64,000 nucleotides of DNA from CAYRFF01 sp964423575 (GTDB lineage Bacteria; Bacteroidota; Bacteroidia; Chitinophagales; Saprospiraceae): contig CAYRFF010000001.1 of the NCBI GenBank assembly GCA_964423575.1, forward strand, positions 1-64,000. Reading direction: 5' to 3'. The position numbers and the translations under genes are program-made. Within the stretch, counting starts at the first letter, position 1. The number at the start of each line of letters is the position of its first letter. The notes below the pieces were generated by a model. It ran no database searches. It was given only the letters and a program-made list of their open reading frames with translations, and had not been told where the DNA came from. Below, piece by piece: positions 55,431-63,929 of the stretch.

Positions 55431-55787
55431 ATGACTTTCGAAAATATACATGAATATTGCCTAAGTTTGCCGGGTGTATGGGAGGATATGCCATTTGATG
55501 AAAATTCACTGGTATTTAAAGTAGGGACCAAGATGTTTGCATTGCTGGCGATCAATGAAGAACCGTTGAGAATTAACCTGAAATGCGAGCCGGAGAAGGC
55601 CATCGAATTACGTGAGCGATTTCCAATGAATGTCCTGCCGGGATACCACATGAGTAAAAAACACTGGAATACAGTGCTGCTCGACTTTAATCTAAAGTGG
55701 GCTTCTGTAAAAGAGTGGATTGATGACTCGTATACGCTGGTATTCAATAAATTAAGTAGGAAGGAGCAAGCAGAAATTAATGGATAA
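55431..55787 (+). CDS. MmcQ/YjbR family DNA-binding protein
   Basis: The 118-residue protein matches the MmcQ/YjbR family (CyaY-like fold). It has ENIHEYCLSLPGVWEDMPF at the start, LVFKVGTKMFALLAINEE, INLKCEPEKAIELRERF, LPGYHMSKKHWNTVLL and a C-terminal WIDDSYTLVFNKLSRKEQ. These proteins are thought to bind DNA, but their role is unclear. Its last bases overlap the start of the FAD oxidoreductase gene by 8 bp, a sign of translational coupling. Confidence 0.92.
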   Translation: MTFENIHEYCLSLPGVWEDMPFDENSLVFKVGTKMFALLAINEEPLRINLKCEPEKAIELRERFPMNVLPGYHMSKKHWNTVLLDFNLKWASVKEWIDDSYTLVFNKLSRKEQAEING

Positions 55788-56841
55788 AGTCGTAGAAAAG
55801 GAGGTTCTTATCGTAGGGCAAGGGATAGCGGGCACTCTGTTTTCCTATCTTTGCTATAAGAATGGGATCAGCTTTGATGTAGTTGATAATAATCATGCCA
55901 GTTCTTCTTCAATAATTTCCGCTGGCGTTATAAACCCGGTTACGGGAAGACGCTATGCAAAGTCCTGGGAATATGAGAATCTGAAGACTTATTTCTTGCC
56001 CTTTTACCGGGAAATGGGTGAGCTTTTGAATATTGAGGTGATCAGGGAGATGGAGGCCGTTGTCATTCTCCATTCAGCAGAGGCAATTAATTTCTGGGAT
56101 ACGAGAAAACACGATCCTGAGTATGATGAATATCTTTCTGATGATCCGGAAATCGGTATTTTTAAAGATTTTGTCAAAGAGAATGAGACGGGAAAAATCC
56201 TGGGATGTTATCAGGTTGCAATTGAGGAGTTATTGACAAAATGGAGAGATTTTCTCGTAGAAAAGGGTAATTACATAGAGTCTTCCCTCGATATTAACGC
56301 TGTTTCCGGTGAAAATCCTTTCCGTCTCCATAATCGTACATACGACAAAGTGGTTCTCAGTGTAGGCGCCGAAGCAACGCGGAATGGTCTATGGAATGAA
56401 GTCGAATTTGATCTGTTGAAAGGGGAGGTGTTAATTGATGAAAGTAGAGATTTTAGCAGTAATATGATGCTTAAAAGGAAGTTATTTTTTGTTCCTCTGC
56501 CTTCCGGCAAATTATGGATAGGCGCTACTTATGACCGTGATTACATTGTTGAAGGAACTACTGATGAAGCAAAAGAAGAGATGCTGAAAACCGTAGAAGA
56601 ATTTCTTAACTATGAGCCTGTTATAAGCAGGCATCACGCGGCATTACGACCGACCATACGCGATAGAAGGCCCGTTGTCGGCCAGCATCCTCAACGCTCC
56701 GGAGTGTATATTTTAAATGGTCTTGGTGCCAAGGGGATGTCGCTCGGCCCTTATTGTGCTACGATGTTATATGAACACATGTTTAATGGAAATCCGATCC
56801 CCAAGGAGATGGACTTAATGCGATTTTATAATAAAGGATAG
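55780..56841 (+). CDS. FAD-dependent oxidoreductase (DadA/glycine-oxidase type)
   Basis: The 353-residue flavoprotein starts with an FAD-binding motif LIVGQGIAGTLFSYL (GxGxxG at about residues 13-18) and an acidic residue ending strand two (VVDNN). NPVTGRRYAKSW follows, and the C-terminal block GLGAKGMSLGPYCATML contacts FAD. It belongs to the D-amino-acid/sarcosine oxidase superfamily. The substrate is probably an amine or amino acid but cannot be read from sequence. No signal peptide is present. Confidence 0.85.
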   Translation: MDKVVEKEVLIVGQGIAGTLFSYLCYKNGISFDVVDNNHASSSSIISAGVINPVTGRRYAKSWEYENLKTYFLPFYREMGELLNIEVIREMEAVVILHSAEAINFWDTRKHDPEYDEYLSDDPEIGIFKDFVKENETGKILGCYQVAIEELLTKWRDFLVEKGNYIESSLDINAVSGENPFRLHNRTYDKVVLSVGAEATRNGLWNEVEFDLLKGEVLIDESRDFSSNMMLKRKLFFVPLPSGKLWIGATYDRDYIVEGTTDEAKEEMLKTVEEFLNYEPVISRHHAALRPTIRDRRPVVGQHPQRSGVYILNGLGAKGMSLGPYCATMLYEHMFNGNPIPKEMDLMRFYNKG

Positions 56842-57177
56842 AGAATAGCCTACTGCGACACCTATGGAATCAAGAATAATGGATTTACTACGACTTTATA
56901 ATGTATGGAGTTGAACCAACTGCTAGTATTTACCCCGCACTCCCAAAGGAATTTTGAATAAAATTCTATTGGAACCAAATAACTACCCCCCGCGTATTGC
57001 TAACTCATTTCGCTGAAGCTAGAGTCAGTTATACTTTCGTTGCACTAGTTCACTGATCTCTACATCCGATTCACAGTTTTTGGTTCACAGTCCACTTGTG
57101 CTACCCTGAGCAAGTCCTTGGGCACGTCGATTGTCCACTCTCTTACCTGTTTCCTGTCTACTAGTTACTTACGACCA
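56842..57177. other. Intergenic region with degenerate repeat words, no gene
   Basis: The 336 bp between convergent genes contain TCACTGATC (57050), GTCCACTTGT (57089), GTCCACTC (57132) and GTCTACTAGTTAC (57155), inverted relatives of the CAGTGAC...GGACAAGT words near 48640 and 54830. No gene and no clear terminator were seen. Confidence 0.4.
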
Positions 57178-59739
57178 TTAATCCACCTCCATATTCCTAA
57201 GTGTAAAGTATCCTCTGAGGTGAGGTATATACATAATCTGCGGTAGATTTAGCATGTTTTTCTCCGATTGACTCCCCTGGAAATAAATCGTCTCGTACTG
57301 ACCAATACCATTATATTCGTTACTCGCCTTTAGCTTAAAACCGCTATCAATATCATAGAGGTTAGTGGTTTTATAATCTCTGGGGCCTGTAATATCCATT
57401 TGAATGGCTAATTTCCCATCATATACAACATAACTTAACTCCTTGCTGAATTCTTTGCCCAGATATTCCAACTCTGGAAATATTAATTGCTGAGAACTGA
57501 TTTTCTGACTCATTACATCCGGCTTGTTATCGGTGTTTTTGGTATATCTTCTCTTTTTTTCGACGATCAAAGAGTCGACGCTAGAGCCCCTGTCTTTAAA
57601 GTTGTATGAAGATGTATAGTAATCCGGAGCTTTGTAATGAACATTTAGATAAGATGGATAACCACTGGAAAAGCCGCCATATTCCAAGCGCACTTCCTTA
57701 ACCTCTTCTAAATTTACTTTACTTCCGACTTCAAAAATATATTTCCATAGAATATCTTCCGCTCTTATATATGAAGGGAAGGCTTCAGTAAGACGAATAT
57801 CCCAGAAATTGTCATCCCTGTTAATATCAGGTACTCTTTCTTCAGGATCTAGAATTACAGTGAGAACTGTGGAAGTAGTAGCTGTATTTAAAGTGATGTT
57901 ACCTCCTCGTCTCCATACCTCAGCCGGTAATCTATGGATATGTTCAGTGCCGTTTCTTTCCACTACCTTGACATCAATCGGCAATGCCAGCTGCCCTTTA
58001 TTGGATATGTGGATAATTGCTCCATCCTCAGGATTGTCTGCCCAATTATCATAAGTGACCTTATCTACTGCAACATCAAATGCATAATTGTTGAAGTAGA
58101 ATCCATTCCAGAACCAGGATAAATCTTCTCCCGCTGCATTTTCAAAGGAACGGAAGAAATCATAAGGACCGGGGTGTTTGTAAGCCCAGTTTTTAATATA
58201 CTGCTGAATTGCATAATCAAATCTCTCTTTGCCAAGAATCTCATTTCTGAGAAGTGTCAGACCTAGTGCAGGTTTCCCATATCCCGCAAGTCCTAGAGTA
58301 TGTGACTTCAGACCATCTGCATAGATGACTATGTGGTCTGCATCATCGTCAAACATTCCCGGACGATTAGCTCTCTGGAATCTTTCATTATAATACTCTC
58401 CGTCATTAAATATCTTAGTCATGTGGTCATTGATGAAGCTATTGGTTCCTTCATCCATCCACATGTGTCTGCGCTCATTACTACCGACTATCATAGGAAA
58501 CCAGGTGTGGCCAAACTCGTGATTCACAAGCCCGAATAGACGCGAATCTTGAGCTCCGATTGAGTTGAAGACGATTCCCGGATATTCCATTCCACCACCC
58601 CAACCGGCAACAGTATTTGTGGCAACAGGATAAGGATAAGAGAAGTCTAGCCATTCGGAGAAATATTCTATTACTGCTTTTATATATTCTGTAGAACGTT
58701 CCCATTCAGCTTCTACGGTGTATAGTGTCTGAGCTAGCGCAGTTTTACCGTCAGGCAGATTAATTCTCGCTGCATCCCAGATGAATCCGGACGAAGCTGT
58801 CCAGGCGGCGTCTCTCGTAAGATCACATTTGAAATGCCATGTCAATTGCTCACTATTAAAATGTACATCCCGGCTTATTGTCTCATCAGCTGAACGGATA
58901 ATAATCGTCTCATCACTTTCATAAGCCTCAGCGAGACGTTTCCTTTCTACCTCAGTGAGTACTTCTTCAGGGTTCAATAGAGCACCCGAACCTGCGACAA
59001 TCATTGAAGCGGGAACTGTTACTTTATAGTCAATATCTCCGTACTCCAGATAAAATTCACCGACGCCAAGGTAAGGTAAAGTGTTCCAGCCCATAATGTC
59101 GTCATAGACTGCCATACGTGGATACCACTGTGCGATATCAAATACTCGACCGCTGTCCGTGTCAACCCAACCCATACGCGCACCAAACTTTGGAATGTCA
59201 AATGCATACTTAATGATGATTTCCAGTTTGCCGCCTTTCGCTTCTACAGGATTCTTCAAACGTATCTGCATCCGCGTATCATCGACAATATACTGTGGCT
59301 CATCTAGTTCTCCGGCTTGTCTGGTAGCAACAGAGCTCAGTTCAAAGCCCTGTGTGAATTTGCCATCGACTATCAGATCAAAGACATGTGGTCCTGTTTT
59401 AATACTTCTTGAATCTTTCTTTCCGGAATTCTGATCCATTTGCAGCCAGACATAAGACAGCGCATCCGGACTGTTATTGGTATAAAATATCTTTACTTCT
59501 CCAGAAAATCGACTGTTTCTGGCGTCCAATGTTCCCGTAATCTCATAATCGGCACGATTTTGCCAGTAATTGGGACCGGGTGCACCATTTGCACTGCGGA
59601 TATCATTGCCGTAATGCGGATAAAACAAGGGATCCCACAATTTATCGGGGTCAAATGTTTTTTCATCCTGTCCAAAGCTAATATTATAGCTTAGAGCAAA
59701 TATACTTACGAGAAATAGGGACGAAAGAAGTCGGATCAT
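57178..59739 (-). CDS. M1 family metallopeptidase
   Basis: The product of 853 residues has a signal peptide (MIRLLSSLFLVSIFALS...SFG) and an M1 aminopeptidase-type domain. The zinc site is HEFGH in LVNHEFGHTWFP, with the third ligand Glu in WMDEGTNSF, 18 residues later. GGMEYPGIVF is equivalent to the GAMEN substrate motif but altered (GGMEY), as in many Bacteroidota secreted M1 peptidases. The C-terminal part is beta-rich. No T9SS tail is evident, so it is probably periplasmic. The frame extends 55 codons upstream through an AC repeat, but the ATG at 59737-59739 with its signal peptide and the promoter placed at 59781 show the true start. Confidence 0.92.
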   Translation of the reverse strand: MIRLLSSLFLVSIFALSYNISFGQDEKTFDPDKLWDPLFYPHYGNDIRSANGAPGPNYWQNRADYEITGTLDARNSRFSGEVKIFYTNNSPDALSYVWLQMDQNSGKKDSRSIKTGPHVFDLIVDGKFTQGFELSSVATRQAGELDEPQYIVDDTRMQIRLKNPVEAKGGKLEIIIKYAFDIPKFGARMGWVDTDSGRVFDIAQWYPRMAVYDDIMGWNTLPYLGVGEFYLEYGDIDYKVTVPASMIVAGSGALLNPEEVLTEVERKRLAEAYESDETIIIRSADETISRDVHFNSEQLTWHFKCDLTRDAAWTASSGFIWDAARINLPDGKTALAQTLYTVEAEWERSTEYIKAVIEYFSEWLDFSYPYPVATNTVAGWGGGMEYPGIVFNSIGAQDSRLFGLVNHEFGHTWFPMIVGSNERRHMWMDEGTNSFINDHMTKIFNDGEYYNERFQRANRPGMFDDDADHIVIYADGLKSHTLGLAGYGKPALGLTLLRNEILGKERFDYAIQQYIKNWAYKHPGPYDFFRSFENAAGEDLSWFWNGFYFNNYAFDVAVDKVTYDNWADNPEDGAIIHISNKGQLALPIDVKVVERNGTEHIHRLPAEVWRRGGNITLNTATTSTVLTVILDPEERVPDINRDDNFWDIRLTEAFPSYIRAEDILWKYIFEVGSKVNLEEVKEVRLEYGGFSSGYPSYLNVHYKAPDYYTSSYNFKDRGSSVDSLIVEKKRRYTKNTDNKPDVMSQKISSQQLIFPELEYLGKEFSKELSYVVYDGKLAIQMDITGPRDYKTTNLYDIDSGFKLKASNEYNGIGQYETIYFQGSQSEKNMLNLPQIMYIPHLRGYFTLRNMEVD

Positions 59740-59780
59740 AGGTCGATATTTTTTAATAAATGTGATAGTTATAGCTTTCG

Positions 59781-59811
59781 CAAATATAAAATTAGAATTT
59801 TTCAGGGACAA
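59781..59811 (-). promoter_or_regulatory. M1 peptidase promoter, TTG-N20-TATATTTG
   Basis: On the minus strand TTG (59811-59809) and TATATTTG (59788-59781) are 20 bp apart, as at paaE and ffh. The -7 box ends 41 bp before the start codon. The motif GCTTTCGCAAATA (59774-59786) overlaps the -7 box. Confidence 0.6.
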
Positions 59812-59859
59812 TTCAAATGTGTGGAGGAAATTAGGGGAATAGCTTAGGCGTGAATAAGA

Positions 59860-59880
59860 ACACACACACACACACACACA
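59860..59880. repeat. (AC)10 dinucleotide microsatellite
   Basis: A run of ten AC units plus one A lies in the intergenic space between the macrodomain gene and the M1 peptidase promoter, about 50 bp upstream of its -33 box. Runs this long are rare in bacteria and prone to slippage. It is not within a gene once the M1 start is corrected. Confidence 0.95.
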
Positions 59881-59942
59881 TACTACCTGCCGAATTAAAT
59901 TCAAGCAAAATAATTATAACACGATGAACCTCAGCCTAAGCC

Positions 59943-60461
59943 TCAACCGAGTGCCTCCTTTACCAATTCGTAATTTTCGCTATCATAACTGACTAGTATC
60001 ACTTCTTCTATCGAAGTGCTACCGGCCAGATAATCTCTGATAGCTTGGACTGAAATGCGCGCTGCTCTTTCCTTGGGGAAATGATAGACACCCGTACTTA
60101 TATTGGGGAAGGCGATTGCCTCGCAGTTCTTCTCTTCTGCCAGTTTCAGAGAATTGATATAGCAGTTGCGCAATTTCTCATCTTCATTGTCATTCCCACC
60201 ATACCAGATTGGGCCGACGGTATGAATAACGTATCTGGCAGGTAAATTCCCGCCTGTTGTAATCACTGCCTCACCGGTCGGTAGCGGCCCTTGTTTTGCG
60301 ACAATTTTCTTGCACTCTTCCAATATTGCCGGTCCGCCAGCTCTATGTATTGCGCCATCGACACCGCCACCACCCATCAGAGATGAATTGGCAGCGTTTA
60401 CTATTGCATCGGCTTCGACCTTGGTGAGATCGCCTTGAATCAATTTGATTTTATTCATCAT
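59943..60461 (-). CDS. Macrodomain protein, O-acetyl-ADP-ribose deacetylase type (YmdB-like)
   Basis: The 172-residue protein is a single macrodomain of the YmdB/MacroD type. It has IQGDLTKVEADAIVNAANSS, the catalytic loop GGGGVDGAIHRAGG and AIVHTVGP-like YVIHTVGPIW, plus FPNISTGVYHFPKERAA. The family hydrolyses O-acetyl-ADP-ribose and removes ADP-ribose from acidic residues. It starts 8 bp after the acyl-CoA synthetase stop, as the last gene of a lyase-synthetase operon. Confidence 0.93.
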   Translation of the reverse strand: MMNKIKLIQGDLTKVEADAIVNAANSSLMGGGGVDGAIHRAGGPAILEECKKIVAKQGPLPTGEAVITTGGNLPARYVIHTVGPIWYGGNDNEDEKLRNCYINSLKLAEEKNCEAIAFPNISTGVYHFPKERAARISVQAIRDYLAGSTSIEEVILVSYDSENYELVKEALG

Positions 60462-60469
60462 TTTAAGCC

Positions 60470-62524
60470 TTATTCTTTTCTTACTTCAATCCGCACGTCC
60501 ACAACTCGCATATTCTTTTCATCAGCGATGATAGGGTTGAGATCGAGTTCAATAATTTCCGGAGCAATATGTACGAGTGCTCCCAGGCGCATAATCACAT
60601 CGACAAATTTTTCTTTATTCAGGCCTTTTCTATTGCGATAGCCTTCGATCAGTGGGTAGCCTTTCAGTGATTCTACCATAGACAGAACTTCTTCCCTTGA
60701 CATAGGCGCAAGAGCCGAAGATGTATCTCCGAGTAATTCCAGGAAGATTCCGCCTAGTCCACAGAGAACTACATGCCCGTATTCTCCTTGTTTTACAGCG
60801 CCTGCATATAATTCTTCGCCGACCAGCATTTCCTGAACCAGAACTCCGATTGCTCCGGGAATAGCCATCAACTCACTGAAAGTTTCTCTTGCCTGTTCTT
60901 CATTGACAATATTCAGTTTTACACCACCTACTTCAGTTTTGTGTACCGGCCCGGTGACCTTCATAACTAGTGGGAAATGCAGGTTATTGACCAGAGTTGC
61001 AATCTGATTTTCCTCTCTGATGTACAACTGCCTCGCGGAATCTATACCGGCAGCTTCCAGTAGCTCTCTGCTTCTTTCTGGTGATAGAAAACCTCCCGGG
61101 GATGCGTTGATTATCGAGCGGATTGTCACGAAGTCCATTTCGGGTAATACCGCTTTCGCAAATGTCTTTTTACCGGCTTTATATACTTGTGCAAGTGCTT
61201 TACCCAGGTTTACTTCATCGGGGAAATTCACTCTCCCTTTGGCCAGGAAATCCTTGATTTCCTTTTCCGCATTTATGAGAGAGGGAAGCACCGGGAAAAT
61301 TGGCTTTTTGCAACTGTTCATCTTTTCATCGAGGATTTCGTATACATCCTTTACATTGAATAGTCCCGGACTCCCGAAGACAACTACCATTCCGTCAACC
61401 CGATCGTAATCGCCACAGAAATCGATTATTTGCGCAAGCTGATCGGCAGTACCTGTAGCGAGAAAATCGATAGGATTCGCAACCGAAGATCCAGGATTGA
61501 GTACCTTGATTAAGTCTGTGGTATCCTCAGGATCAAATGGTGGCACTTTCATTCCATTACTTGTCAAAGTATCTGTCAGCATCACTGCAGAACCGCCTGC
61601 GTGCGTGATTACTGCAATATTTTCTCCTTTGATTTCTCTGGTCTGGAATACGCTGGCAACTGCTATTAATTCGTCACGGCTTTCGCAATACACTATTCCG
61701 CACTTGCGGAATAATGCTCGGATTACCGTGTCAGAAGTTGCCAGTGCGCCGGTATGCGAGGAAGCTGCCCGGCCACCCGCTTCCGAATAGCCTGATTTAA
61801 TCGCTGCGATTCTGCAGCCTTTTTCGCGTAGGGAAGTGGCGTGTTTTAAAAACTTAAAAGGATTTTTAATTTCTTCAAGATAGAGCAGTTTTACTCTTGG
61901 ACTATGCTCCGGATTGAAGGAATCATCCATATACTCCAGAATTTCTTCTACTCCTGTCTGAGCGGCATTTCCTATCGAATAGACATTGGAAAAGCGCAGG
62001 CCCGTAAGGAGTGCGGATTCCATGATAAATACGGCTGTGGCTCCTGAGCTGGAGATTAATTCACAACCGAATTTATCATAGTCCGGAACCGGAGTCGTAA
62101 AAACCCCTTTGTAGTTTTCATTGATAATTCCGATGCAATTGGGGCCTATCAGGCTTCCATTAGCCTCGTTGATTATCCCTACCAGTTCTTTTTCACGAGC
62201 GATTCCCTCTTCGCCCGCTTCCGAGAAACCGGCTGAATAGATTATAAATGCGCGAGTACCCTGGCTTATCAGTTCCTGTACAGTCGGTATACAGTATTCT
62301 GCGGGTATTGCAATAATTGCAAGATCCACGCCCGGTAAGTCAGAAACATTGGCTGCATAGATGGTTCCATTAATGTCAACCGGCTTTGGGTTTACTGCGT
62401 AAATATCCCCTGAGAAGTTACCTTCGACCAGGTTCTCAACGACTTTCCCGCCCGGCTTTCCGACATTTGCGGAAGCTCCTATAACAGCGATACTCTTGGG
62501 TGCAATAAGCTGTGGTACAATCAT
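60470..62524 (-). CDS. ADP-forming acetate/acyl-CoA ligase, fused alpha-beta
   Basis: The 684-residue protein carries both halves of ADP-forming acetyl-CoA synthetase. The alpha part has a CoA-binding Rossmann domain (IAVIGASANVGKPGGKVVENL, about residues 13-33) and two flavodoxin-like domains with the phospho-histidine in ASSHTGALATSD (near residue 250). The beta part is an ATP-grasp domain (about 460-684) with FPLVMKVTGPVHKTEVGGV and VQEMLVGEELYAG. It turns acetyl- or other acyl-CoA plus ADP and phosphate into the acid plus ATP. It lies 6 bp after the lyase gene and can conserve energy from amino-acid breakdown. Confidence 0.92.
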   Translation of the reverse strand: MIVPQLIAPKSIAVIGASANVGKPGGKVVENLVEGNFSGDIYAVNPKPVDINGTIYAANVSDLPGVDLAIIAIPAEYCIPTVQELISQGTRAFIIYSAGFSEAGEEGIAREKELVGIINEANGSLIGPNCIGIINENYKGVFTTPVPDYDKFGCELISSSGATAVFIMESALLTGLRFSNVYSIGNAAQTGVEEILEYMDDSFNPEHSPRVKLLYLEEIKNPFKFLKHATSLREKGCRIAAIKSGYSEAGGRAASSHTGALATSDTVIRALFRKCGIVYCESRDELIAVASVFQTREIKGENIAVITHAGGSAVMLTDTLTSNGMKVPPFDPEDTTDLIKVLNPGSSVANPIDFLATGTADQLAQIIDFCGDYDRVDGMVVVFGSPGLFNVKDVYEILDEKMNSCKKPIFPVLPSLINAEKEIKDFLAKGRVNFPDEVNLGKALAQVYKAGKKTFAKAVLPEMDFVTIRSIINASPGGFLSPERSRELLEAAGIDSARQLYIREENQIATLVNNLHFPLVMKVTGPVHKTEVGGVKLNIVNEEQARETFSELMAIPGAIGVLVQEMLVGEELYAGAVKQGEYGHVVLCGLGGIFLELLGDTSSALAPMSREEVLSMVESLKGYPLIEGYRNRKGLNKEKFVDVIMRLGALVHIAPEIIELDLNPIIADEKNMRVVDVRIEVRKE

Positions 62525-62530
62525 CTATAT

Positions 62531-63910
62531 CTATAATAAAGGCTCAAATCGCGCCTGGAAAAAACGTAAATATTTAGGCTCATAAATCATTTTAAGCCCT
62601 TTTATCTCATTGCGACGCTCGTAGACCATTGCCGTTGATTCAGCGACAACATCCATGTGCGCTTGAGTGTAAACCCTTCTTGGGATTGTAAATCTAAGCA
62701 ATTCAAGTTTAGGATAATAGTGCTCGCCATTTTCCTTACGGCCGGCAGAAACAATTCCACGTTCCATCGTTCTTACACCTGAATCCAGATAGATTTCTGC
62801 TGCCAGAGTCTGAGCAGGGAATTCATGCTGTGTAAGATGTGGGAGAAAAGCCTTGGCATCCACGAAGACTCCGTGGCCACCGATAGGCTTCACAATAGGA
62901 ATCCCAAATTCCTCCATACGCTGTCCGAGATATTCTACTTGGCCAATTCTCGCTGCCTGGTGACTATCGAGAAGACTCTCTTCTATACCCACGGCAATCG
63001 CCTCCATATCGCGACCTGCGATCCCACCATAAGTGTGAAGACCTTCATAAACAACTACGAGGTTACGAGCTTCTTCGTAAACTTTCTCGTCATTTGTAGC
63101 AAGAAAACCTCCGATATTCACGAGAGCATCTTTCTTGGCACTCATTGTTGCCCCATCTGTCAAATTGCAGATTTCTTTCACGATTTCTGCTACTGTTTTA
63201 TCCTGATAACCCTCTTCGCGCTGCTGAATAAAATAAGCGTTTTCCGCTACTCTCGTCATGTCGTGGATAATAGCAATTCCGTGTTTATGCGTATAATCGC
63301 GTAATTCCTTCAGATTTTTCATGCTTATCGGCTGTCCACCCGCCATATTCACGTTAGTTGCAACACTCACATAGGCAATCTTGTCTGCACCATGCTCTTT
63401 AACTAGTGCATCCAGTTTGTCGATGTCTATATTTCCTTTGAAAGGGAATTCATTAGTTGCATCATGTGCCTCATCCACTATGATATCCTTGAATATTCCA
63501 CCTGCAAGTTCCTGATGGAGTCTGGTAGTGGTGAAATACATATTTCCCGGAACTAAATCCCCCTTTTTAATCATTATCTGCGATAATATTCTCTCAGCAC
63601 CTCTTCCCTGGTGCGTCGGTACTACGTATTTATACCCGTAAAATTTCTTGATCGCGTTTTCCATGAGAGTATAACTTTTACTACCGGCATAAGCCTCATC
63701 TCCTGTCATAAATGCACCCCATTGGCGATCACTCATCGCATTGGTTCCACTATCAGTGAGAAGGTCTATATAAACATCAGCAGAGTTTAACAAAAAGGTG
63801 TTATAACCGGCTTCCTTAAGAGCGGCTTCTCTCTCCGGTCTTGTTTTAATCTGTAGAAGCTCTACCATCTTCATTTTATAGGGCTCTGCCCAGGATCTCC
63901 TCTTTATCAT
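62531..63910 (-). CDS. tpl: Tyrosine phenol-lyase (tryptophanase family)
   Basis: The 459-residue PLP enzyme belongs to the tryptophanase/tyrosine phenol-lyase family and is normal in length. Compared with Citrobacter TPL at an offset of +3, the key residues are kept: Tyr74 (Y71), Thr127 in FTTTR (T124), PLP Lys260 in MSAKKD (K257), and Met382 and Arg384 in TMERG (M379, R381). Tryptophanases have Asp in FDTT and V-E-I in the later positions. The pair Thr and Arg holds the phenol ring, so phenol release from tyrosine (giving pyruvate and ammonia) is the best call. Automatic pipelines often name such proteins tryptophanase. It follows a second family member by 19 bp. Confidence 0.85.
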   Translation of the reverse strand: MIKRRSWAEPYKMKMVELLQIKTRPEREAALKEAGYNTFLLNSADVYIDLLTDSGTNAMSDRQWGAFMTGDEAYAGSKSYTLMENAIKKFYGYKYVVPTHQGRGAERILSQIMIKKGDLVPGNMYFTTTRLHQELAGGIFKDIIVDEAHDATNEFPFKGNIDIDKLDALVKEHGADKIAYVSVATNVNMAGGQPISMKNLKELRDYTHKHGIAIIHDMTRVAENAYFIQQREEGYQDKTVAEIVKEICNLTDGATMSAKKDALVNIGGFLATNDEKVYEEARNLVVVYEGLHTYGGIAGRDMEAIAVGIEESLLDSHQAARIGQVEYLGQRMEEFGIPIVKPIGGHGVFVDAKAFLPHLTQHEFPAQTLAAEIYLDSGVRTMERGIVSAGRKENGEHYYPKLELLRFTIPRRVYTQAHMDVVAESTAMVYERRNEIKGLKMIYEPKYLRFFQARFEPLL

Positions 63911-63929
63911 GATTCTATAATTTAAAATA

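Larger units (their letters stand above)
1398..62476. repeat. Dispersed 12-mer GCTTNCGCAAAT, 14 exact copies
   Basis: Plus-strand copies begin at 1398, 7902, 10058, 22524, 27774, 51025, 59774 and 61152. Complementary copies lie within 1909-1921, 11478-11490, 23461-23473, 49949-49961, 61427-61439 and 62464-62476. Near copies are at 1419 and 33347. The usual form is AGCTTYCGCAAATG. Three copies are intergenic and eleven are inside genes, in three reading frames. With equal base frequencies about 0.03 copies are expected in 64 kb on both strands. Confidence 0.8.

Noticed and set aside
59740..59904. N-terminal extension of the M1 peptidase starting with a Cys-Val repeat
   Set aside because: The Cys-Val run is the translated AC microsatellite. 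A proper signal peptide begins at 59739, and a promoter lies between the two starts.
62531..63910. Naming the complete lyase tryptophanase (tnaA)
   Set aside because: Thr127, Met382 and Arg384 are the TPL-type residues, whereas tryptophanase has Asp, Val and Ile at these places. The family-level name remains valid.
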